A stretch of DNA of 64,000 nt, from the NCBI GenBank assembly GCA_023091665.1, contig JALJCQ010000011.1, forward strand, positions 930,001 to 994,000. The letters are read 5' to 3'. Both the position numbers and the translations under genes were made by a program. This DNA comes from Pythium myriotylum. Taxonomy: Eukaryota > Oomycota > Peronosporomycetes > Pythiales > Pythiaceae. Under the pieces are notes generated by a model, which was not told the origin of the DNA, searched no databases, and saw nothing but the letters and a program-made list of their open reading frames with translations. The stretch's first letter is position 1. Every line of letters begins with the position of its first letter. Positions 54,715 through 64,000 of this stretch are shown here, in pieces.

Positions 54715-55288
54715 GTCTGTGAAACTGGGTGTGTCAAATCAACTAGAGCAAGGAGAAGTGGACGCACTCGATCGAAGACTACGTCCCACACGAATCTACA
54801 ACAAGAGCTGCATGCAATTCAATATATTCAATACTTCATCACAAACTCTTGTCGTTTTCGACGTTCCAACTTTGTTGTATTTGTACCACGAACTCCTGAC
54901 CTACCACGAAAATCGCTGCTGCCTCAGCATTGCGACACTGCCGAGAAGCACTGCGAGAAGCTGATATTGTAGGTAGTCAGCAGAACTTAACGTGGCGTGA
55001 AGTTCTTCTGGCTACTTACAGTGACTACTTCAACTTGTCATCTCAGTCAGTTGAAGTTGAAGACAGAAACGACAAGTCAGCTGAAGATGATAACTTTAGT
55101 GGATTTTGTTGGTTAAGATTTTTGTTGAAATAACTAGGCGAACGAAGCTTCACGATGAAGCTTTTGGCGCTTGGATGGATGATAGTCGAGTATGGAGACG
55201 CTGGTGACACAGACAGGAAGGAGTCTTCAGAGGAGGCGTTTCCCAGTGACGTCTGACTCTGGCTGTACAAACAACAACCTTGAATCGC
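54715..55288. other. Intergenic region, convergent Ca2+ ATPase / GH5
   Basis: 574 bp, relatively AT-rich, with no gene. Short direct repeats such as cagttgaagttgaagac / cagctgaagatgat are visible near 55050-55090. It holds the 3' ends of two convergent genes. Confidence 0.45.
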
Positions 55289-56857
55289 TTACTCGGCCGA
55301 GAAGAGGATCTGGCGCAGTGGCTCACGACGAACCACCGAGCGCGCCGACCACGCCTCGAAAGAACCCTCCTTGTCGTCGCCCTCCAGGTGCCAGCTCCAG
55401 TACGCCCAGCCAGCGGTCGCCTGGTTCATCACCTTCACCTGAGCACGGGCCCAAGCAGCAAACTCGGGCGAGTTCGGGTCGCGGAACTGGCCCGTGTTGG
55501 CCAGACTCCACTCGCTGATGAACAGCCTGTTCGCACCAGCGCGAGACGTCCACTTGTGCAGCTTCTCCTGGAAGTCCTTCAAGATCACCTGGTTGATCAG
55601 CTCGTCGCCCGACTTGTTCTCGAAGCCCCAGATGAAGTACGGGTGCCACTCGATCCACACGTTCTTGAACTCCGGCGCCTCCAAGTGCCCGACAAAGTTG
55701 TCCGGCTCCTGGCGGTAGCGGTACGGCATGCACGACAGGATGCAGTCGTTGCCCGACTCACGCACCGCGCGGTACGCATCCACGTGGTACTGCGCCAGCA
55801 CCTTCTCGTCCGTGTCGGCCGCAGGCTCGTTCAGCAGACCGATACCCAGGAAAGCCTCGTCGTTCTTGTAGCGCTCGCCGATGAACTTGGCCAACAGCAC
55901 CGTGTTGCGCACGTTCTCCGGGTACTTGCCCCAGAAAGCCTGGCCGTTCACCGTCGGCGCCGAGTGCTGGTCGCCGTTCTGCGAGCCCTTCGCGGCGTGG
56001 ATGTCCACCAGCACGGCGATGTTGTGGCGCACAGCCCACTCACGCACGAGCTTGTCCACCCACTGCACCGTGTTCTTCGGGAACGCCTCCATCTCCGACT
56101 TGTTGCCCGGATCGTCGTGGTCTTCACCGAGGATCCACCAGCCCACAGGCACGCGGACCATGTTGAAGCCCGCCTTGACGATCTCGGCGATGTCTTTTTC
56201 CGTGATGAAAGTGGCGTGGTGCTTCTCAAAGTTGGCGAGGCGCTTGTCGCGGTCGTTGCCGTGGACGAGCACCTGGTACTCACCCTCGAAGCCCTGCGGC
56301 ACGTCCTTCCAGATATCTTCGCTGGCGCTCATCCACTGCTCGGCGACCAGCCAGCCGCCGAGGTTCACACCGTGAGCACCGAGACGGCCGTCGCGGATCT
56401 TCTTCTGCACGTGCTCGGCGGGGGCGGCAGGGGCAGCAGGAGCAGCAGGAGCAGCGGGGTGAGCGGGCTGGGCCGGGAGCGCCGGTGCGCCGCCAGTGAT
56501 GACGCCGCCGCCGACCGTGGTCGTGGTGTGGGCGACGCCGTCGCGGATCACCGTGGTGGTGGATCCTTGCGAGACGACGCCTCCGTTGACGATGGTGGTG
56601 GTAGAGCCGTGGGCGATGGCGCCCGAGTGGCCGCCCTGGGCCGCGAAGCCGAAGCCGCCCTGGCTCTCCGAGTGCTCGGACGAGACCACGACGCCGTCGC
56701 GCGTGGTCACGGAGCTGTAGGAGGCGCTCGAGGACTCGCTGATGACGACGCCCTCGAGACGCGTCTCGACGACCTCGGTGCGCGACGAGTGCGACTCGGA
56801 CGAGGCCGAGACCGACACGTGCTCGCTCTGGGACGTGGTGACCGTGTGCTCGGACAT
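55289..56857 (-). CDS. GH5-type exo-beta-1,3-glucanase, single domain, no signal peptide
   Basis: Uninterrupted 522-aa protein. Residues 1-~150 are Ser/Val/Thr/Gly-rich and then Ala/Pro-rich (PAAPAAPAAP), with no hydrophobic signal peptide. The GH5 domain follows: GVNLGGWLVAEQWMS, NMVRVPVGWWILGE, VLVDIHAAKGSQNGDQHS, the acid/base FLGIGLLNEP (Glu344), WIEWHPYFIWGF and the nucleophile FISEWSLANTG (Glu449). This pattern matches fungal and oomycete exo-beta-1,3-glucanases. Without a signal peptide an intracellular substrate such as mycolaminarin is an attractive inference, not a demonstration. The C-terminal ~200 codons are almost identical to the third domain of the multi-domain GH5 gene at 60599. 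Confidence 0.88.
   Translation of the reverse strand: MSEHTVTTSQSEHVSVSASSESHSSRTEVVETRLEGVVISESSSASYSSVTTRDGVVVSSEHSESQGGFGFAAQGGHSGAIAHGSTTTIVNGGVVSQGSTTTVIRDGVAHTTTTVGGGVITGGAPALPAQPAHPAAPAAPAAPAAPAEHVQKKIRDGRLGAHGVNLGGWLVAEQWMSASEDIWKDVPQGFEGEYQVLVHGNDRDKRLANFEKHHATFITEKDIAEIVKAGFNMVRVPVGWWILGEDHDDPGNKSEMEAFPKNTVQWVDKLVREWAVRHNIAVLVDIHAAKGSQNGDQHSAPTVNGQAFWGKYPENVRNTVLLAKFIGERYKNDEAFLGIGLLNEPAADTDEKVLAQYHVDAYRAVRESGNDCILSCMPYRYRQEPDNFVGHLEAPEFKNVWIEWHPYFIWGFENKSGDELINQVILKDFQEKLHKWTSRAGANRLFISEWSLANTGQFRDPNSPEFAAWARAQVKVMNQATAGWAYWSWHLEGDDKEGSFEAWSARSVVRREPLRQILFSAE
55479..56101 (-). repeat. 623-bp near-identical tract shared with 60789-61411
   Basis: Offset 5310. By eye three substitutions are found (near 55778, 55784 and 56088). 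On both sides of the tract similarity falls quickly. It covers the part of the GH5 domain with both catalytic Glu codons. Gene conversion or a recent duplication is indicated. Confidence 0.85.
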
Positions 56858-58199
56858 GGCGGCTTGGCGAGGAAGGAGGGAGGGCGCTTGGAGGGGGGCG
56901 AGGCCAGTTGGGAAGTGAGCTCCTCGGGAGCTCAGGCGCGATCTTGGCGCAAGATGCCGTCCAGCAGCACGGCCAGGTCATCCCGCCCAGATCATCGGCG
57001 TGGATCATTTGGCTCGCGCCCCCATTGGCTCGACGGAAGAGAACGGCAGACGAGGCAGGCGCGGTTCGAAAATCACGACGAGCGAGTCCCAAGCAACCGC
57101 GGGCGGCAGACGAGGCGGCCGCGTTGCCGTTGAAGAGAAAACGAGTTTCCTTTCCTAGCGAAACGGCTGCAAGACGCAGTTGCGTCGCGATGACACGCGC
57201 ATCAGGATCGTTTCGGCCGGTTAAAACACGATATTAAATCAGTACCTCCGAACGAGCTCTGTGTTGTGGTCAGTTTCGTTGCGTTTCATTTTTCGCGAGC
57301 TGACCAGAATCTTCCAAAGATGCGAAGATTTGGAGAGAGCTGATTGGGCCGAAGAAATCACGCGGAGGAAGAGTGATGGTCAATCAACAGACAGCAGCCA
57401 AAGGCCGTGTAACCGGGTTACTGTCAAATCCTGACTTTTCACTTTCCAGAACGTGAATTGTATGAAAAGGCGCGCTCGCCTCGGTTCGTCGTTGCGCCGA
57501 CGCGCGAGAGTTCTGGAATCTCAGGAGATCGACACCGTAAGCATGCGCGGAGAGACCGGTGTGCGCCGCGGTCTCATCCCCGGCGGCTCCGGTCGCCAGC
57601 GAGTGGCGAGACGCTTTCATGCGCCCCTTTGATTGGTTGAAAACGAATGGGTACATCTGCTGTAGCCATTGCCGAGTCGCGCTGAAAATGATCAGGCACG
57701 TGACGCTACTTGTGAGCTCCAACGGCTCCTCATGATCCCAGTGAGACAGCGGCGGCGTTGCACCGTGGAAGCGAGCGACCGTCTCGCTGCAAGATTTGAG
57801 ACGACGCACCTCGCCATTCAGTGGCTGCGGACAGTGCCTGGATGAAGGACAGTCAGGAGCGGCAACGGTGGTGTCTGGGTCTGACAGAGGCAGGCATTCA
57901 GAGCGATCTCCTAGGCTGCCCAGCGAGTGGTCTCGCCGCCAACCCTAAGTCAGTCACTTGGAAGCAGACAAGCGCATGGAGCCACCAAAGCCGCTCGAAT
58001 GTGTTTTGCAGATCCGTTGCGAAGTCCCCACCGTCCCCGCTTGGGGGAGCTGCGTACGGTCATAGGCGACAGTGCAGTGATTGCCCCCCCCCCACACACA
58101 CACACACCTCAGCCGTCGTCGATGCCCTCCAAGGCCTTGAGACCCACCTCCCGAGTTCATCGCCCCACCGCCCGCTTCCGGCACTCAGACCTCCCGCAT
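56858..58199. other. Intergenic region upstream of the single-domain GH5 gene
   Basis: No supported gene; a long plus-strand open frame over the GH5 gene that ends at 57133 is its antisense shadow. A C10 run followed by (CA)n lies at 58084-58108. The right part may already belong to the retrotransposon relic. Confidence 0.45.
58084..58108. repeat. C10 plus (CA)n microsatellite
   Basis: Ten C bases followed by seven or eight CA units. A G11 run at 58511-58521 lies 400 bp downstream. These low-complexity runs flank a decayed element and may mark slippage. Confidence 0.9.
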
Positions 58200-59499
58200 C
58201 TGCTTAAGAATAGGATCATTCCGTGGTTAGCCCACGCAGGCGCCAGGGGTCGTGGGCCAGTATGGTTGCAACTGAAGCAGGAACAAGAGAACCAAGCATC
58301 CGTCGAGCCGCATGCCGAGGATAGTCTTCAAAATCTCATTGGTGCTGCGTTTGCAACGGATAGTCACAGGAAGATGGTACGATGGCCGCAAAGACACAGC
58401 TCGAGCCGACAGCGCCTTGCCTTCCACAAGGTCAAAGGACAGCGAGTTACCGGATGGGACTGGGTCATGGAGCAATGCGGCTGCCTCACTGTCCACGTCT
58501 GAACCAGGCAGGGGGGGGGGGTCGACATATCATACTGTCTGGAGTTGTCAAGCGGCGCAACTCCTCTGGAAGCAAGTTCGAGCTTGGTGGGCAGGTCTTG
58601 GCCTTTGGCACGACCGCTCCGCCTCGACGACGGACAACTTTATGCACGCCATCTTCAGCCTTCGATTGCCGCGCACACCGCCAAGGATCTGGGAATTTGT
58701 CTCGCTACACCAGAGTCGCCAGAAGAATATCGACTCTGCTCCGGACCCTTTTCCAGCCCTCCAAGCGGTGTGGCAGCAACTCGTGCCCAAGACGCTCGTG
58801 TTCATCCTTGCATGGAGAACGAAACGTGGTGACGGTGACCGCCCATGGTCGCCCCAACAAGCACTTACTCTCCACGATGCAGCTTGCTATCGAGTGATGA
58901 GCACCATCCTCACGCGCCTTTCGGCGTCTGAATGCTCATCGATGGATATCCAGGTCACCCTAGTTGCGGAACCTCGAGAGACATTTCGACGCCCCCCGCA
59001 GCCTCCGCCCCCCGCTGAGACTACATCCATGGCGACGTTCCAACTCCTCTTCGATGGGGGCCCCCGTGGGAACCCAGGGCCCGGGGGATCGGGTGCCGTC
59101 CTCGTTCGTGCCGAGAAATCCTCCGGTTCTGCGACGATCCGGTCAAGACGACTAATAATCAAGCGGAATACCGAGGCCTTCTCACTGGACTTCAGGCAGC
59201 CACAGCATTACGTCGTCATCGGGGATAGTGCCCTGATTCTCCGCCAACTTCGAGGTCACCGGCCACCGCCCAACAGGACCCTTCTTGCCCTTTACCGGCG
59301 CGCACGGCCGCTAGCAGATGCACTCGGAATCGAAAGCTGGATCCACCATTATCGAACGCACAACAAGATGGCCGACACCATGACCAGCTTGGCCATGGAC
59401 TCTCAAGCTAGCGTTCAAGTTCTCCACCCAACCTCGCGGGACGGCCACTCCGACCTTCCCGATCTACTTCCGTGGTGGACTTCCTCCCCACCGCGTTGA
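58200..59499 (+). mobile_element. Decayed LINE (non-LTR) 3' fragment with frameshifted RNase H domain
   Basis: A ragged coding remnant in the + direction. About 58540-58830 reads LLWKQVRAWWAGLGLW, ...WQQLVPKTLVFILAW, typical of the region after the reverse transcriptase of oomycete LINEs. RNase H begins at 59029: LLFDGGPRGNPGPGGSGAVL in one frame, then TTNNQAEYRGLLTGLQAATAL (59148-59208) in a different frame, then VVIGDSALILRQL and WIHHYRTHNKMADTM back in the first. So two frameshifts break the domain. The reverse transcriptase and endonuclease are not seen. The element is dead and 5' truncated, as is usual for LINEs. Exact ends are unknown. Confidence 0.7.
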
Positions 59500-60598
59500 G
59501 CAACCGTAGGTCCTACACGTACTGCATCAGCTATGAGGAATCACACAATTGATCTCAATAGACTTCATTTCGAAACGAAAAACGATAGCCGCAAAGAGAG
59601 CTAATGGAGCGGGACTCTGGCCAACAATTGTTGCTTCTTCAACTTGATAGATCTTCAGGTGACACACGTTCTCGAATCGAAGACGTGGGCTGCGCACGGA
59701 TCACTTTGCGGTGACTCTAGCTACTGGTCCACTTTGCTCCACTTCGAGGTCTGGATCTCCAGCGGCGCCCTATTGTACTGCCCTGTCGTCTGCGTTCTGC
59801 GACGTTGACGACCTCCAGTACAACGGCCTCATGTCCCGCCCCCCTCCTCGTGGGGCTCCCAAATCCCGACGCTTCCGGCTTGGCTCCGAAGACCATCCAG
59901 TCCGATGTTTCAAGATGCGATTCGAGTTCGAGTTCCAGTCGCCGTGTCGTTCAACGCTTCAAGCAGCCAGCCAAGCAAGACGCCCGAAAGAGTCAGACAG
60001 TCTCAGCACAGATCGGAGTTCAAGTCGTAGTGACGGTTCAGGCTAATAGGATTTCTTGCGACCAACAGACTCACTTGCATCAACATCATCTTTGAGGACT
60101 GGATAAGTGTGTGTTTTGGAAAATCGCCCTATTCTCAGTCGACAATATCGGACTCTTCACACAGTGACGTGGCTGCAGGTCGTTGTTTGGAAACAGCATC
60201 TTTATTAACATCGAAGAGACCAAAGAGACCAGCAGATAATCCAGATAGCGAATGCCCCAAACCACTGACCATCATCACGTCGTCAACCCGCACAGTGACG
60301 ACGAATCAGTTTGCAACTGTGGACTCACAATATCCTCCCTCAACGTTCACCAGAATTTCTATCGTGCGCCATCAGCAGCGCCAACTTCGTGTATGCCAAC
60401 ATCCCCGGCTAAGCAGGGATCGAGTTGTTCGGAATTTGCCCTGGGAATCGTCGGCAGGGTCCGCCCACTCCACAATCAACGACTCGACTATGCAATGTAT
60501 ATGTATGTAGTATCACGCAAATATGCAACTAGCTCCTACTCATGCACTTCCTACCCTACACAAACAGCTTCGCATCTCCAGCAACTTCGCGAGCTCGT
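59500..60598. other. Intergenic region between the LINE relic and the multi-domain GH5 gene
   Basis: About 1.1 kb without a supported gene. Plus-strand open frames are short and antisense to nothing recognisable. It contains the 3' flank of the GH5 gene at the right. I could not identify a LINE poly-A tail or target-site duplication. Confidence 0.4.
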
Positions 60599-63500
60599 TT
60601 ACTCGGCATTCAACAGGATCTGGCGCAACGACTCGCGACGAACCACCGAGCGTGCCGACCACGCCTCGAAAGAACCCTCCTTGTCGTCGCCCTCCAAGTG
60701 CCAGCTCCAGTACGCCCAGCCAGCGGTCGCCTGGTTCATCACCTTCACCTGAGCACGGGCCCAAGCAGCAAAGTCAGGCGAGTCTGGTTCGCGGAACTGG
60801 CCCGTGTTGGCCAGACTCCACTCGCTGATGAACAGCCTGTTCGCACCAGCGCGAGACGTCCACTTGTGCAGCTTCTCCTGGAAGTCCTTCAAGATCACCT
60901 GGTTGATCAGCTCGTCGCCCGACTTGTTCTCGAAGCCCCAGATGAAGTACGGGTGCCACTCGATCCACACGTTCTTGAACTCCGGCGCCTCCAAGTGCCC
61001 GACAAAGTTGTCCGGCTCCTGGCGGTAGCGGTACGGCATGCACGACAGGATGCAGTCGTTGCCCGACTCACGCACCGCGCGGTACGCGTCCACATGGTAC
61101 TGCGCCAGCACCTTCTCGTCCGTGTCGGCCGCAGGCTCGTTCAGCAGACCGATACCCAGGAAAGCCTCGTCGTTCTTGTAGCGCTCGCCGATGAACTTGG
61201 CCAACAGCACCGTGTTGCGCACGTTCTCCGGGTACTTGCCCCAGAAAGCCTGGCCGTTCACCGTCGGCGCCGAGTGCTGGTCGCCGTTCTGCGAGCCCTT
61301 CGCGGCGTGGATGTCCACCAGCACGGCGATGTTGTGGCGCACAGCCCACTCACGCACGAGCTTGTCCACCCACTGCACCGTGTTCTTCGGGAACGCTTCC
61401 ATCTCCGACTTCTGACCAGGGTCGTCGTGGTCCTGGCCCAGGATCCACCAGCCCACAGGCACGCGGACCATGTTGAAGCCCGCCTTCGATATGGCAGCGA
61501 TATCCTGCTCGGTGATGAAGGTGGCATGGTGCTTCTCGAAGTTGGCAAGGCGCTTGTCGCGGTCGTTGCCGTGGACGAGCACCTGGTACTCACCCTCGAA
61601 GCCCTGCGGCACGTCCTTCCAGATATCTTCTCCAGCACTCATCCACTGCTCAGCCACGAGCCAGCTTCCGAGGTTCACACCGCGGGCACCAAGACGACCG
61701 TCACGGATCTTCTTCTGCACGTGCTCGACAATCTGAACCTGATCAGGTTGGGTTGCTGATGCGGTCGGTGCGGCCTTCACAAACTCGATGTAGTACAAGA
61801 ACTGATTGAATTCGGCTTGCAACGCGACACGACTCAGCACTGACCGAAGAGACCAAGGATGGAAGGATCCTTCCCAGTCATCTCCAAACACATGCCAACT
61901 CCAGTACGCCCAACCAGCGGTTGCCTGGCTCATCACCGTCAACTGCGCACGGGTCCACTTTACGAAAGCGTCCGAGGATGGGTTACGGAACTGGCCCGTG
62001 TTGGCTAGCGTCCACTCACCCAGGAACAGCTTGTTCGCATTTGCTCGACTCGTCCATGCTTGCACCTTCGATTGGAATTCGGTCAGAATCGTCTTCTGAA
62101 GCAACTCATCAGCCGATTCGTCCTCGTGACCCCAGATGAAGTACGGGTGCCACTCCACCCACACGTTCTTGAAGTCCGGACCCTCCATGAAGCCCGCCAA
62201 GCTCTCAACGCCTGCGTTGTATCGATGCGGCATGATCGTCAACACACACTCGTTGCCCGATGCACGAACAGCTCGGTACGCATCCTGGTAGTACTGGCGA
62301 AGCACCTGCTCATCCGTGTCCGCGGCAGGATCGTTCAAGAGACCAACGCCGAGGAATGCAATGTCGTCCTTGTACCGATCAGCGATGAACTTGGCCACCT
62401 CAACGGTGTTATCTGCATTCTCCTTGTACTTACCCCAGTAGGCCTGGCCTTCGACAGTTGGAGCGAAGTGCTGGTTGCCGTTCTGAGATCCCTTCGCAGC
62501 ATGGATGTCAACGAGGACTGCAACATTGTGGCGAACGGCCCACTCCTTCACAAGCTTGTCAAGGTAGACCAGCGCGTTCTTCGGGTAACCGTCCCATTCT
62601 GCACGACCCGAAGGATCGCACGGATCCGATCCCATGATCCACCAACCAACAGGAACGCGCACAGTGTTCAAGTTGGCGCGTGCAATAGCGGCAATGTCAT
62701 CCTCCGTGATGAATGTAGCATAATGGCGATCGTAATTGGCTTGTTTCGTACCGTTCCACAAGTTCACCTCAACACTCATCCACTTCTCGGCGACGAGCCA
62801 GCCACCGAGGTTCACACCACGGACACCGATGTCGCCATTGCGAAGAAGCACTTGAACATGAGCAGCGTCACTAGCCATCGTCGGCGGGAGCAAAGCATAC
62901 GTCTCGGTACAACGGGTATCTGTCACATACTCGGTCACCGTTTCGATGGTAATCAAGTACTGGGAGACAATCTTCCACAGCGACTCGACACGCAGCAACG
63001 AACGAAGAGACCAGGCATTCGCAGCACCAGTCGTCAGGTCGTCGTTCGCCGACATGCGCCAGTTCCAGTAAGCCCAGCCAGCAGTCGCCTGGCTCATCAC
63101 CGTCAACTGCGCACGGGCCCACGTTGCGAACTCCGCAGACTCCACCACAGGGAACTGACCCGCGTTCGCCAGCGTCCACTCACCCAGGAACAGCTTGTTC
63201 GCGTTCGCGCGGCTCGTCCACGTCTCCACCTTCGACTGGAACTCCGTCAAGATCGTCTTCTTCACCAAGTCCTCCGCAGACTCGCTCTCGTGGCCCCAGA
63301 TGAAGTACGGGTGCCACTCCACCCACACGTTCTTGAAGTCCGGACCCTCCATGAAGCCCGCCAAGCTCTCCACGCCAGCGTTGTAACGGTACGGCATGAT
63401 CGTCAACACACACTCGTTGCCCGACTCACGCACCGCACGGTACGCATCCTGGTAGTACTGGCGAAGCACCTGCTCATCCGTGTCCGCAGCCGGATCGTTC

Positions 63501-64000
63501 AGCAGACCGATACCCAAGAACGCAACGTCATTCTGGTAACGATCACCAATGAACTTGGCCAACAGCACCGTGTTGCGCACGTTCTCCGGGTACTTGCCCC
63601 AGAAAGCCTGGCCACTCACCGTCGGTGCCGAGTGCTGGTCGCCGTTCTGCGAGCCCTTCGCGGCGTGGATGTCCACCAAGACCGCCAAGTTGTAGCGCAC
63701 AGCCCACTCACGCACCAGCTTGTCCACCCACTGCACCGTGTTCTTCGGGAACGCCGCCATCTCCGACTTGTTGCCCGGATCGTCGTGGTCTTCTCCGAGG
63801 ATCCACCAGCCAACCGGAACACGCACCATGTTGAAGCCCGCCTTCGCAATCGCAGCGATGTCCTGCTCCGTGATGTACGTTGCGTGGTGCTTCTCGAAGT
63901 TCACCAGACGCTGCTCACGGTTGTTGCCGTGGACGAGCACCTGGTACTCACCCTCGTAACCTTCTGGCACGTCCTTCCAGATCTCCGACTCCGAGCTCAA
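60599..64000 (-). CDS. Multi-domain GH5 exo-beta-1,3-glucanase-like protein, partial (right edge)
   Basis: An open frame of 1133 codons that runs off the window at 64000, so the N-terminus is missing. Three GH5 domains are visible in protein order: A (codons 1-~355, incomplete at the N side), B (~384-735) and C (~756-end). C is almost identical to the single-domain protein at 55289 and has intact NEP and FISEWS Glu residues. Domains A and B have GLLNDP instead of GLLNEP (codons at 63494-63496 and 62330-62332), i.e. Asp in place of the acid/base Glu, while their nucleophile motif is kept as FLGEWTLAN. B lacks part of the loop after the WMS motif (NGTKQANYDRHYATF). No introns are needed. A and B may be weakly active or non-catalytic glucan-binding units. 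More domains may lie outside the window. Confidence 0.85.
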   Translation of the reverse strand: MSSESEIWKDVPEGYEGEYQVLVHGNNREQRLVNFEKHHATYITEQDIAAIAKAGFNMVRVPVGWWILGEDHDDPGNKSEMAAFPKNTVQWVDKLVREWAVRYNLAVLVDIHAAKGSQNGDQHSAPTVSGQAFWGKYPENVRNTVLLAKFIGDRYQNDVAFLGIGLLNDPAADTDEQVLRQYYQDAYRAVRESGNECVLTIMPYRYNAGVESLAGFMEGPDFKNVWVEWHPYFIWGHESESAEDLVKKTILTEFQSKVETWTSRANANKLFLGEWTLANAGQFPVVESAEFATWARAQLTVMSQATAGWAYWNWRMSANDDLTTGAANAWSLRSLLRVESLWKIVSQYLITIETVTEYVTDTRCTETYALLPPTMASDAAHVQVLLRNGDIGVRGVNLGGWLVAEKWMSVEVNLWNGTKQANYDRHYATFITEDDIAAIARANLNTVRVPVGWWIMGSDPCDPSGRAEWDGYPKNALVYLDKLVKEWAVRHNVAVLVDIHAAKGSQNGNQHFAPTVEGQAYWGKYKENADNTVEVAKFIADRYKDDIAFLGVGLLNDPAADTDEQVLRQYYQDAYRAVRASGNECVLTIMPHRYNAGVESLAGFMEGPDFKNVWVEWHPYFIWGHEDESADELLQKTILTEFQSKVQAWTSRANANKLFLGEWTLANTGQFRNPSSDAFVKWTRAQLTVMSQATAGWAYWSWHVFGDDWEGSFHPWSLRSVLSRVALQAEFNQFLYYIEFVKAAPTASATQPDQVQIVEHVQKKIRDGRLGARGVNLGSWLVAEQWMSAGEDIWKDVPQGFEGEYQVLVHGNDRDKRLANFEKHHATFITEQDIAAISKAGFNMVRVPVGWWILGQDHDDPGQKSEMEAFPKNTVQWVDKLVREWAVRHNIAVLVDIHAAKGSQNGDQHSAPTVNGQAFWGKYPENVRNTVLLAKFIGERYKNDEAFLGIGLLNEPAADTDEKVLAQYHVDAYRAVRESGNDCILSCMPYRYRQEPDNFVGHLEAPEFKNVWIEWHPYFIWGFENKSGDELINQVILKDFQEKLHKWTSRAGANRLFISEWSLANTGQFREPDSPDFAAWARAQVKVMNQATAGWAYWSWHLEGDDKEGSFEAWSARSVVRRESLRQILLNAE
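60789..61411 (-). repeat. 623-bp near-identical tract shared with 55479-56101
   Basis: Partner of the tract in the single-domain GH5 gene. It lies within domain C of the multi-domain protein, 5.3 kb away. Confidence 0.85.

Noticed and set aside
55280..57133. A 617-codon plus-strand open frame over the single-domain GH5 gene
   Set aside because: It is exactly antisense to a gene with clear GH5 motifs; its Val/Leu/Arg/His-rich translation is the usual shadow of a GC-rich gene. A similar shadow lies over the multi-domain gene (60542-61759).
1..64000. CRISPR arrays, bacterial operons, prophage or insertion sequences
   Set aside because: Spliceosomal introns and eukaryotic gene families occur throughout; no regular spacer-repeat structure or bacterial mobile element was seen.

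Overview
The window is nuclear DNA of a compact, gene-dense eukaryote, most likely an oomycete (Stramenopiles). The evidence is short GT-AG introns (mostly 45-75 nt), closely packed genes on both strands with tail-to-tail gaps as small as 14 bp, oomycete-type Inr-like motifs before two genes, a protein family I remember as typical of stramenopiles, and intracellular-looking GH5 exo-beta-1,3-glucanases. I cannot name the genus. No tRNA, rRNA, CRISPR array or bacterial feature was found. Exon limits were read by eye from splice consensus, phase and homology.

Layout. 1-9.6 kb: four tandem plus-strand paralogues of an undescribed two-repeat protein family, separated by 1.2-1.8 kb of apparently empty DNA; copies 1 and 2 share a 588-bp tract that differs only at three synonymous sites. 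9.9-24.2 kb: housekeeping genes (RRP36, a 73-aa orphan, a THEM6-like hotdog protein, a seven-exon Sen1/senataxin helicase, an MCUR1/CCDC90-like mitochondrial protein, complex I NDUFA9). 24.8-30.5 kb: an AI-2E-type membrane protein, a secreted folate-receptor-like protein, a DnaJ protein with glycine-rich hydrophobic segments, mevalonate kinase. 30.8-42.6 kb: a domesticated BED/hAT transposase-like gene, two coiled-coil orphans, the augmin subunit HAUS7, a USP30-like deubiquitinase, an acidic protein with three hnRNP-Q-type AcD/NURR-like modules. 43-54.7 kb: glutaryl-CoA dehydrogenase, AP-1 gamma adaptin, farnesyl/geranylgeranyl transferase alpha, a small membrane protein, and a plasma-membrane-type Ca2+ ATPase. 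55-64 kb: a single-domain GH5 glucanase, a decayed LINE fragment with a frameshifted RNase H domain, and a multi-domain GH5 protein cut by the right edge; two of its three visible domains have Asp in place of the acid/base Glu.

Most genes are independent housekeeping units in head-to-head or tail-to-tail pairs. The accessory signal is at the two ends: the tandem two-repeat family on the left and the GH5 locus on the right, both showing recent sequence homogenisation between paralogues. These, with the domesticated transposase and the triple-AcD protein, are the parts most worth following up.
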